DNA of 36,802 bases, taken from NCBI GenBank assembly GCA_021442665.1, contig JABUSQ010000158.1, positions 1 through 36,802 of the forward strand, given 5' to 3'. The notes below the pieces were generated by a model. The model worked only from the letters and a program-made list of their open reading frames with translations. It was not told where the DNA came from and searched no databases. Shown here piece after piece: positions 27,260 through 34,887 of the stretch; positions within the stretch are counted from its first letter, which is position 1, and each line of letters opens with the position of its first letter. Both the position numbers and the translations under genes were made by a program. Source of the DNA: Oscillospiraceae bacterium (GTDB taxonomy: Bacteria > Bacillota > Clostridia > Oscillospirales > Oscillospiraceae).

Positions 27260-28930
27260 TCAGAACAGATAGACCCGCATCTCATAGGGTCTTGTGGTGA
27301 AGCCGTTGCAGATGACAAAGCAGCTCTCGTAATTGCCGAAGACCTGCTCGCCGGACTCAAGGTCTATGCCCTCGGGGGCGTCGAATCTCACGGGCTCCTC
27401 GGTGAAGGAGCATATCACCAGCAGCTTTCTGCCCTCGTAATTCCGCTCATAGACATATAGCTCGTCGCTGTCCTTCAGGTGCTCCCTGTAGTTTCCGTAG
27501 ATGACCACCTCGTTTTCCCTGCGGAACTCCAGTGCCGAACGGTAGAAATTCAGCAGAGAGTCGGGGTCCTCCTCCTGAGACGCCACATTGACGGAGCTGT
27601 AATTGGGATTGACGGCAAACCAGGGTCTCACATCGGAAAAGCCACCGTTTTCCGAGGCCGACCACTGCATGGGCGTGCGGGCGTTATCCCGGGAGCCTCT
27701 CTGCGCCATGAACAGGGCACGCTTTTCGGGGATGCCGAGCCTGCGGGCGATGCGGTAGTTGTTCTTCGTCATGATGTCCCGATAATCCTCAAGCCTCGGG
27801 AGATAATGGTTCAGCATGCCTATCTCCTGACCCTGATAGATAAAGGGAGTGCCTCGGAGGAAGAGATAGCCTGCAGCCAGCATCTTGCCGCTCTCCACGG
27901 GATATTTTTCGCTGCCGTAGCGGCTTATGACGCGGGGATGATCGTGATTTTCGAGGTACAGGCAGTTCCAGCCCCTGCCGAACAGCGCATCCTGCCATTC
28001 GGACAGCGCCTTCTTGAGCTTCCGCAGGCTGAAGGGACGCTGAATGAAATCAGTCATAAAGCAGTCCGCCTGCATGTGGGAGAAGCTTATCATCATGTTC
28101 AGCACCTGCTCCTCGCCCTCACGGATGTAGCCGAGAGCGGTCTCCGGACTCATGAGAGAGCCCTCTCCCACGGTGAAGCAGTCGTAATAATCCAGCACGT
28201 CACGCTTGAATTCCGCCAGATAAGCCTTTACCTTCGGACCGTCGGCGTAGTATTTCATGCCCGTGGCGGCGGGGAGCTTCACCCTTGCCGAGGGCAGACC
28301 CTCCGCCTTGGAGATATAGGTTATAACGTCCTCACGGAAGCCGTCCACGCCCATATCCAGCCAGAAGCGCATGATGTCCTTGACCTCCTCACGCACTCTG
28401 GGGTTATCCATGTTGAGGTCGGGCTGTTTTTTTGAGAAGATGTGGAGATACCACTCGTCCGAGGCCCTGTCATACTCCCAGGCCCTGCCCTCGAAAAGAC
28501 TGTCCCAGTTGTTGGGGGGACGGTGTCTGCCCCTGCCCTTACGCCAGAAATAGTAGTCGCGGTAGGGATTTCCCGGGCCCTTTTTCGATTCGGTAAACCA
28601 GGGATGCTCATCGGAGGTGTGGTTTATGACCAGATCCATGAACACTCTCATGCCCCGCTCGTGAGCGCCCTCCAGCACCTGACGGAATATATCAAGATCG
28701 CCGAAATCGGGATGAATGCTTTTATAGTCGGATATATCGTAGCCATAGTCTGCGTTGGGAGAGGGATACAGGGGCGAGAACCATATGCCGTCCACGCCCA
28801 GACTTTTTATATAATCAAGCTTGGACAGAACACCCCACAGATCGCCTATACCGTCGCCGTTGCCGTCGCAGAAGGAGCGGCACCATATCTGATAAACGGA
28901 CATTTCCTTGTACCATGCTTTGTTTTCCAT
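27260..28930 (-). CDS. GH13 alpha-glucosidase (oligo-1,6-glucosidase / trehalose-6-P hydrolase-like)
   Basis: YQIWCRSFCDGNGDGIGDLWGVLSKLDYIKSLGVDGIWFSPLYPSPNADYGYDISDY; GVDGFREDVI, ENHDHPR. Confidence 0.93.
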   Translation of the reverse strand: MENKAWYKEMSVYQIWCRSFCDGNGDGIGDLWGVLSKLDYIKSLGVDGIWFSPLYPSPNADYGYDISDYKSIHPDFGDLDIFRQVLEGAHERGMRVFMDLVINHTSDEHPWFTESKKGPGNPYRDYYFWRKGRGRHRPPNNWDSLFEGRAWEYDRASDEWYLHIFSKKQPDLNMDNPRVREEVKDIMRFWLDMGVDGFREDVITYISKAEGLPSARVKLPAATGMKYYADGPKVKAYLAEFKRDVLDYYDCFTVGEGSLMSPETALGYIREGEEQVLNMMISFSHMQADCFMTDFIQRPFSLRKLKKALSEWQDALFGRGWNCLYLENHDHPRVISRYGSEKYPVESGKMLAAGYLFLRGTPFIYQGQEIGMLNHYLPRLEDYRDIMTKNNYRIARRLGIPEKRALFMAQRGSRDNARTPMQWSASENGGFSDVRPWFAVNPNYSSVNVASQEEDPDSLLNFYRSALEFRRENEVVIYGNYREHLKDSDELYVYERNYEGRKLLVICSFTEEPVRFDAPEGIDLESGEQVFGNYESCFVICNGFTTRPYEMRVYLF

Positions 28931-28982
28931 AGCTTAGCTCCGTTTCTTTTTTTCTGAATATTGTATCATAAGCGCAAAGACC

Positions 28983-29011
28983 TTGCAATGCCCGAAATAA
29001 GGTGATAAACT
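28983..29011 (+). promoter_or_regulatory. promoter (TTGCAA-N17-TAAACT)
   Basis: -35 28983-28988, -10 29006-29011; RBS aaggaggagg upstream of 29030. Confidence 0.6.
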
Positions 29012-29029
29012 TAAGGAGGAGGCGAGAAT

Positions 29030-29674
29030 ATGAAAAATGTACTATTTTACGGTGATTCTAATACATGGGGCTATATGCCCGTTACCGGCCTGAGATATCC
29101 CTACGAGCAGAGATGGACCAGCATAGCCGCAAAGCTTCTGGGAGAGGATTATCACTGCGTGGCGTCGGGTCTCAGCGGACGTACCACGGTGTTCGACGAT
29201 ATGTGGAAGGACGGACGCAACGGCAGGGACGGCCTCGATCAGGAGCTGCAGACCCACAAGCCTCTGGATCTGGCGGTCATAATGCTGGGCACCAATGACC
29301 TTAAATTCGCAGACGCCTGCCGCAGTGCCAGAGGCATAGAGACTCTGCTGATGATGACGAAGAACGCAAACGCACGGTTTTCCATGGTTTCGCCCGTGTT
29401 CCCCGGCAAAGCCGAAATACTGCTCATCTCTCCCATACTCGTGGGGGACAACTACGAAAACTACGAGGAACGGGAAGTGTCACCCAACGGCCGCGAGGAG
29501 AGCAAAAGGTTTGCTTCTCTGTACAGAGCCGCTGCGGAAAGATGCGGCGCGCATTTCCTTGACGCAGCCGAGCTTGCCGAGCCCTCCCCGGAGGACTGCG
29601 AGCATCTGACCGTGGAGGGACACAGAGTCCTCGGCGAGGCTGTGGCGGCGAAGATAAAGGAGATACTGGGCTGA
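29030..29674 (+). CDS. SGNH/GDSL hydrolase (arylesterase-like)
   Basis: VLFYGDSNTWGY, MLGTNDLK, DCEHLTVEGH. Confidence 0.92.
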   Translation: MKNVLFYGDSNTWGYMPVTGLRYPYEQRWTSIAAKLLGEDYHCVASGLSGRTTVFDDMWKDGRNGRDGLDQELQTHKPLDLAVIMLGTNDLKFADACRSARGIETLLMMTKNANARFSMVSPVFPGKAEILLISPILVGDNYENYEEREVSPNGREESKRFASLYRAAAERCGAHFLDAAELAEPSPEDCEHLTVEGHRVLGEAVAAKIKEILG

Positions 29675-29712
29675 GCGGCTGAGTATAAATTTAAGTGAAA
29701 GGCGGGAGAAAC

Positions 29713-30489
29713 TTGATACTGACAGTGGATATAGGCAATACCAATATAGTTTTCGGCTGCGTTGAGGACGGCAGAGTCATCGCCAAGGGGCGCATTGCCA
29801 CAAACCGCAGCGACCTCACCAACGATTACTACCTGCGCCTGCGCCAGATGTTCGAGATTGAGGACATAGATTACAGAATGATAGAGGGAGCCATCATATC
29901 CTCCGTGGTGCCTCAGATCGTACCTCTTATAAAGGGCGCGGTGAAAAAGCTCATGGGCATCGACTGCATGGTGGTGGGCATGGGCATAAAAACAGGCATG
30001 AATATCAAGATAGACGACCCCGGAACTCTGGGAGCGGATCTCATCACCACCGCAGTGGGAGCCGTATCGAAATACAGCAAGCCCTTAGTTATCGTGGACA
30101 TGGGCACCGCAACAACGATGATTGCCGTGGACGGTGACGGCGCATTCATAGGCGGCTCAATAATACCCGGCGTGAAGCTGGGCTACAGGGCGCTCTCCTC
30201 CGGGACGAGTCTCCTGCCGGAGATATCCATAGAATCGCCTAAGAGGTGCATAGGCACCAACACCGTGGACTGCATGACCTCCGGGGCTGTCTTCGGAGCC
30301 GCCGCCATGATAGACGGCATGCTGGAGCGCATGGAGGAGGAGATAGGTCAGCCCGTCACCGCCATTGCCACCGGCGGCATAGCACGGCATATTGTGCCCT
30401 ACTGCAAACGAAGCTTAGCCTACGATCCCGACCTCATCCACACGGGTCTGGAGATTATCTATAATAAAAACAGCAGAAAAAAGAAGTGA
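29713..30489 (+). CDS. coaX: type III pantothenate kinase
   Basis: LTVDIGNTNIVFG, DLITTAVGAVSKY, VIVDMGTATTMIAVDGDGAFIGGSIIPGVKLGYRAL. TTG start proposed after gcgggag; ORF track begins at 29695. Confidence 0.94.
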   Translation: MILTVDIGNTNIVFGCVEDGRVIAKGRIATNRSDLTNDYYLRLRQMFEIEDIDYRMIEGAIISSVVPQIVPLIKGAVKKLMGIDCMVVGMGIKTGMNIKIDDPGTLGADLITTAVGAVSKYSKPLVIVDMGTATTMIAVDGDGAFIGGSIIPGVKLGYRALSSGTSLLPEISIESPKRCIGTNTVDCMTSGAVFGAAAMIDGMLERMEEEIGQPVTAIATGGIARHIVPYCKRSLAYDPDLIHTGLEIIYNKNSRKKK

Positions 30490-30502
30490 ATGAATATTAA
30501 CC

Positions 30503-30532
30503 AAGCCGGGGACGAAATTCCGTCCCCGGCTT
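30503..30532. terminator. terminator-like hairpin after coaX
   Basis: aagccggggacg-aaatt-cgtccccggctt; short U tract. Confidence 0.7.
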
Positions 30533-30557
30533 CTGCTTTGCGATGCCGTTCTGTTTT

Positions 30558-31169
30558 TCAGCTGAGCCGGAAGACCACGACCCTGCGGGACGCTTCGGAT
30601 ACCTCCCATGAGCTGCCCTCAAGATACTGAATGTCCGATTCGGGGTACAGGGACAGAAATTCGCCGGACTCCGCCACGTTCTGCAGACCCCTCTCTCCGC
30701 ATCTGTAATGCATGGGCACGATGCATCGGGGCTTAACAAGGTCGCAGAGCTTTTTGGCCTCCGCCGCATCAAGGGTGTAAATACCACCCACGGGAATGAG
30801 CAGAACATCCACGGCTCCCAGCTCTCTGAGCTGACTGCGGCTGAGCTGATGACCCAGATCCCCGAGATGAGCGACCCTTTTCCCCTCTGCCTCTGCCACG
30901 GTGATGAGGTTTCTGCCCCGCTTCAGGCCTCTGACCTCGTCGTGAAAGCAGGGTATCTGCGTGATGCCGAGCCCGTGAGAAGCACCTGTCAGCTCCACGC
31001 CCCCGGCGTTGCTGTGGTCGCCGTGACCGTGGCTGCATATCACCGCATCCGCGCTGAGCTTCGGGAGCCTCAGCCCGGGAAGATAGTCGTCCTCATAGGG
31101 GTCGAACACAAGGCTGCCCCGGTCTGTCTCCAGCCTGAAGCAGGCGTGACCGTACCATGTTAGTTTCAT
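30558..31169 (-). CDS. MBL-fold metal-dependent hydrolase (UPF0173-like)
   Basis: MKLTWYGHACFRLETDRGSLVFDPY, SHGHGDHSNAGG, HLGDLGH, PMHYRC. Confidence 0.88.
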   Translation of the reverse strand: MKLTWYGHACFRLETDRGSLVFDPYEDDYLPGLRLPKLSADAVICSHGHGDHSNAGGVELTGASHGLGITQIPCFHDEVRGLKRGRNLITVAEAEGKRVAHLGDLGHQLSRSQLRELGAVDVLLIPVGGIYTLDAAEAKKLCDLVKPRCIVPMHYRCGERGLQNVAESGEFLSLYPESDIQYLEGSSWEVSEASRRVVVFRLS

Positions 31170-31254
31170 GCTGTCATCTCCTTTTTTCTCAAGTGTAACA
31201 GATTATCCCGCCCCCGGCAATATAAACCTCAGGTTAATTTTCATTAACTTTATT

Positions 31255-31293
31255 TTCGGAAAAATAAAAACCGGAGGGCAAAGTCCCTCCGGT
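31255..31293 (-). terminator. terminator of lipoprotein gene (minus strand)
   Basis: accggaggg-caaagt-ccctccggt with A-rich left flank (T-run on minus strand). Confidence 0.75.
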
Positions 31294-31303
31294 ATCTGTC
31301 TTA

Positions 31304-31774
31304 TCAGCCCTCGAAGCAGCCCTTGAAGGCCGTCTCTGCGGAGCCTGTGGCGTCCGAACCGAGGATGACGTACATGACGTAGTCGCCCACGACCCAGAGC
31401 TTTGCGTTTTCCAGCTTGGGGAATTCCTCCGGGAGATATTCGTCCATCCAGATATCGTTGCGGTAGCTGAGATATGCCTCCAGCAGAGCCTTGAGAGCCT
31501 CGGCGTCGTCGGTTTTGAACACGCCGAACTCGTCGATGCTGGTGCCTGTATTTGAAATACGCAGGCAGGCCTCGCTGTAGGCGTCGGAGCCAAGCTTCAT
31601 GGTGTTTTCGACATAGGCTGCGGGAATGTCCTGCAGGCCTTCACTGTCAACGGCGGCGAGGACTGCGGACTTCACCGCATCGAAGCCGGGGTCGGCGGCA
31701 CTGTCCTTACCGCAGGCGGCAAAGACGCAGAGCACCATTATAAGTGCCAGTACAAGTGCAATGTTTTTCTTCAT
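31304..31774 (-). CDS. lipoprotein, DUF4358-like
   Basis: MKKNIALVLALIMVLCVFAACGKD lipobox; EFGVFKTDDAEALKALLEAYLSYR...ENAKLWVVGDYVMYVILGSD. Confidence 0.75.
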   Translation of the reverse strand: MKKNIALVLALIMVLCVFAACGKDSAADPGFDAVKSAVLAAVDSEGLQDIPAAYVENTMKLGSDAYSEACLRISNTGTSIDEFGVFKTDDAEALKALLEAYLSYRNDIWMDEYLPEEFPKLENAKLWVVGDYVMYVILGSDATGSAETAFKGCFEG

Positions 31775-31791
31775 AGCGGAAGCTCCTTACA

Positions 31792-32583
31792 TCAGAAAAG
31801 GGCATGGGTGCGCAGGTAATTCAGCACACGGTTGAAGCCCTCGGCACAGAGGTGGATGCCGTCACCGTTGCCGAACTGCGGGTCAAGGCAGCCGTCTGCG
31901 GCTCTGAGGACGGAGGCGGAGTCGGCGTAGTGGGTGCCGGTGGCCTCGGCGATGTCCAGTATCCAGATGTTGGCGTTGTTGATCTTGGCGTTGTTGATGC
32001 CGTTGTCCTTCGCCTCGTAGGAGGCCTCCACGGGATAGATGGAGTTGCAGATTATCTTCGTATCGGGGCTTGCAGCCTGAATACGCTGAATGAGGTCGAT
32101 ATACTCACGCTTGAAGGACTCCTCGTCCATCATGGCTACGCCGTTGACGCCGATGGTGAGCACCAGATACTCGGGCTGAGCGTCGGCAACTGCGTCCACG
32201 ATGAGAATCTCCTCACCGGTCTTGGGGTAAACTATGGTGGCGATGCTCTGGTTGAAGAGAGCGAGGGTGCCGCTGGTGGGAGTCCAGACCTGCTCCGTCT
32301 CGGTGCCGCCGCTGAGAACACTGTAGGCCTTGAGACCGTAGGTGGTGCTGTCGCCGATGAAAATCAGCCTGTCGATGTATTCCTGACCTGCGTCATCGGT
32401 GAGGGGCAGCCACACGGGGACCGGGGCGGGAGTCTCCTCGGGAACGGGCTCGGGGTTGCCGCTTTCGGTGGGGACGGGCTCGGAGGTGTTTTCGGGCTCG
32501 GGCTCGGAATTCTTGTCACCGCAGGCGGTGAGCAGACACAGACAGAGCATGAGAGCAAGTATAAGAGCAATATAGCGTTTCAT
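31792..32583 (-). CDS. SGNH/GDSL-fold lipoprotein with Pro/Glu-rich linker
   Basis: LCLCLLTACGDKN lipobox; EPEPENTSEPVPTESGNPEPVPEETPAPVPV; IFIGDSTTYGL, TIGVNG, GDGIHLCAEGF. Confidence 0.85.
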   Translation of the reverse strand: MKRYIALILALMLCLCLLTACGDKNSEPEPENTSEPVPTESGNPEPVPEETPAPVPVWLPLTDDAGQEYIDRLIFIGDSTTYGLKAYSVLSGGTETEQVWTPTSGTLALFNQSIATIVYPKTGEEILIVDAVADAQPEYLVLTIGVNGVAMMDEESFKREYIDLIQRIQAASPDTKIICNSIYPVEASYEAKDNGINNAKINNANIWILDIAEATGTHYADSASVLRAADGCLDPQFGNGDGIHLCAEGFNRVLNYLRTHALF

Positions 32584-32735
32584 GAACGTTCTCACTTTCC
32601 TGTATTTTTCATCACTGATGAATGCTAAATAATTATACATCACGGGAAGCGAAAGAACAAGATATAAATTACAGCCGACTGTCACGAAGGAAAGCAGGGA
32701 GGTAAGGAAGGCCTGCCGCTGCTTTGGCGCCGCCT

Positions 32736-34076
32736 TTATTGCTTTTTCAGCGTCAGGGTGAAGGTGCTGCCCTTGTCCGGGGCGCTTTCAAGGCTCATGC
32801 TGCCGCCGTGGAGCCGGGCGATCTCCGCAACCATGGCGAGCCCGAGACCGCTGCCGCCGTCCCCGGAGCGGGAGGTGTCGGCCTGCCAGAAGCGCTGCCA
32901 GATCTTGTCCCGGTCCTCGGGAGCGATGCCGATGCCGTCGTCGGACACAGACAGACTTATCGCTCCGCCGCTCTCCCGCAGACATACGCCGATGCTGCCG
33001 TTTTCCCTGCCGTATTTGAAGGCGTTCTGCAGAAGATTCTGAAGCAGCCTCGCCATGAGAAAGGCGTTGAGCTCCGCCGTGACGCCGGTCTGAATATCCC
33101 GTGTCAGGCTGATGCCCCGGGCCTCCGCAGGGGCAAAATCGTCACAGACCTCGTTGACCAGAAGGCTCAGATCCTCCGTGACCATCGGGTAAAGCTCCGT
33201 GCCCTGCTGCAGCCTTGTGAGGCTCAGTAGCTGGCTGACCAGCTCCGACATCTTGTCCGCCTGAGCCTCAATAACATCCACGGCGCCGAGGAAATCCTCC
33301 CGTGACGAGGCCTTGCGCCGGGCACGGTCGCAGTAGGCCTTGATGACGGCGATGGGGGTGCGAAGCTCGTGGGAGGCATCGGAGGAAAACTGCCTTTCGG
33401 CGTTAAAGGACCGCTCGAGACGGTCAAACATATCGTCAAAGGTCCTGCCCAGAGCCACCATCTCGCTGCCTCCGGTCTGAAGGTCTATGCGCTTGGTGAG
33501 GTCGTCGCCGTCCTTGATGGAGTTCGCGGTCTTTGTCAGCTCCTCCATGGGGGCAAAGGCACGCTTGGAAATCAGCCAGCCGCCTGCTACGCTGAGTATC
33601 AGCAGAGAGGGGAGAAGGGTGTAGGCCATCACGGAGATGGTGTGCATTATTCCGGAGTCGTCGTTTTCCGGGACTATGCCCCGTATCCATATCTTCGAAA
33701 TGTCGGCTATCTCAAGATAGGCATCGTAGATATAGAAGGTATCGCCGTCCACGGTGACGGTCTGCAGCTCGTACTCGTCAAAGGCTATATCCCCGGGGCC
33801 CAGCTCGTCCACGGTCATGCCCCGGAGCAGGCTGCCCTTTTCATCGTAGAAGGCGCAGTAGACCCCCCGGGTGTAGAAGTCGACATCCTCCCAGTCGATG
33901 GAGCCCCGCTCGAATTCGAAGCTGTCCTCGTTGTGCAGCACCGTCTCAGTGAGACGCTCTATGGCGTCATCCACCACGTCCGCCTCGTTGACCCAGATGA
34001 TGAACGCCATGGTGACGGTGGAGAGTATGAACATGGAAATTGCTATCCATGAGGTGAGCTTCAGCTTTGCGGACAT
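32736..34076 (-). CDS. sensor histidine kinase (HAMP, HisKA, HATPase_c)
   Basis: FSSDASHELRTPIAVIKAY H-box; SVSDDGIGIAPEDRDKIWQRFWQ, GGSGLGLAMV. Confidence 0.95.
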   Translation of the reverse strand: MSAKLKLTSWIAISMFILSTVTMAFIIWVNEADVVDDAIERLTETVLHNEDSFEFERGSIDWEDVDFYTRGVYCAFYDEKGSLLRGMTVDELGPGDIAFDEYELQTVTVDGDTFYIYDAYLEIADISKIWIRGIVPENDDSGIMHTISVMAYTLLPSLLILSVAGGWLISKRAFAPMEELTKTANSIKDGDDLTKRIDLQTGGSEMVALGRTFDDMFDRLERSFNAERQFSSDASHELRTPIAVIKAYCDRARRKASSREDFLGAVDVIEAQADKMSELVSQLLSLTRLQQGTELYPMVTEDLSLLVNEVCDDFAPAEARGISLTRDIQTGVTAELNAFLMARLLQNLLQNAFKYGRENGSIGVCLRESGGAISLSVSDDGIGIAPEDRDKIWQRFWQADTSRSGDGGSGLGLAMVAEIARLHGGSMSLESAPDKGSTFTLTLKKQ

Positions 34077-34077
34077 T

Positions 34078-34749
34078 TTACTCCTCCTTCAGCACCCAGC
34101 CCATGCCCCAGACATTGTGGATGAGCTTTTTGTCAAAGCCTGCGTCTATCTTTTTCCGCAGATAGCCGATGTAGACGTTCACCACGTTGGTGCCGCCCTC
34201 GTATTCGTAGTTCCAGATGTTGTTCTCTATCTGCTCTCTTGACAGGGTCACGCCCTGATTGCGTATCATGTACTCCAGCAGGGCGTATTCCTTCCCCGTG
34301 AGCTCTATCTCTCTGTCCGCCCTTGTGACTCTCCGCCTTGAGGTGTCCACGGTGAGGTCAGCGAGTGTGTAGATATTGCTGGCACTGGGAGTGTGCTTGC
34401 GCGCCATGACATGGATGACGGCAAGAAGCTCACGGGATTCGAAGGGCTTCACAAGGTAGTAATCCCCGCCGCCCTCAAGCCCCTTCACTTTGTCGGTGAC
34501 GGTGTCTCTGGAGGTGAGAAACACCACGGGCGTCATATCCCTCCGCTGGCGCAGGAGCTGCAGAAGCTCCATGCCGTCCAGCTTGGGCATCATGATATCC
34601 AGAATTATCACGTCATATTTCGCGCAGGCGAGATAGTCCAGCGCCTCAAGACCGTTAAAGCAGCTGTCCACGCTGTAGCCCTCGTCTTCCATGAGCTCCG
34701 TTATAACACGGTTTAAATATTTTTCATCCTCAACAACAAGAATCCTCAA
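34078..34749 (-). CDS. OmpR/PhoB-family response regulator
   Basis: MRILVVEDEKYLNRVI, VIILDIMMPKLDGMELL, C-terminal winged helix LTGKEYALLEYMIRNQG...VVNVYIGYLRKKID. Confidence 0.95.
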   Translation of the reverse strand: MRILVVEDEKYLNRVITELMEDEGYSVDSCFNGLEALDYLACAKYDVIILDIMMPKLDGMELLQLLRQRRDMTPVVFLTSRDTVTDKVKGLEGGGDYYLVKPFESRELLAVIHVMARKHTPSASNIYTLADLTVDTSRRRVTRADREIELTGKEYALLEYMIRNQGVTLSREQIENNIWNYEYEGGTNVVNVYIGYLRKKIDAGFDKKLIHNVWGMGWVLKEE

Positions 34750-34782
34750 GCCGATTTCCCCCCGAACAGTTCTTCTATGGGC

Positions 34783-34811
34783 ATTGTAGAGGCATTAAAA
34801 AGCCTTGTCAA
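34783..34811 (-). promoter_or_regulatory. promoter of response-regulator operon (TTGACA-N17-TACAAT, minus strand)
   Basis: Reverse complement: TTGACA at 34806-34811, TACAAT at 34783-34788. Confidence 0.75.
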
Positions 34812-34826
34812 TGGCGACACTCATTC

Positions 34827-34846
34827 TTTTCTAATTTTTTCTAATT
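34827..34846 (+). repeat. tandem direct repeat TTTTCTAATT x2 in divergent regulatory region
   Basis: ttttctaattttttctaatt, exact 10-bp period. Confidence 0.85.
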
Positions 34847-34887
34847 AGAATATCGTAGAAGAAATATATCTCGGGGAGCGGTTTCTT

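Noticed and set aside
32736-34076. overlapping plus-strand ORFs (33369-34052, 32724-33230) as coding
   Set aside because: Opposite an intact histidine kinase; no motif support.
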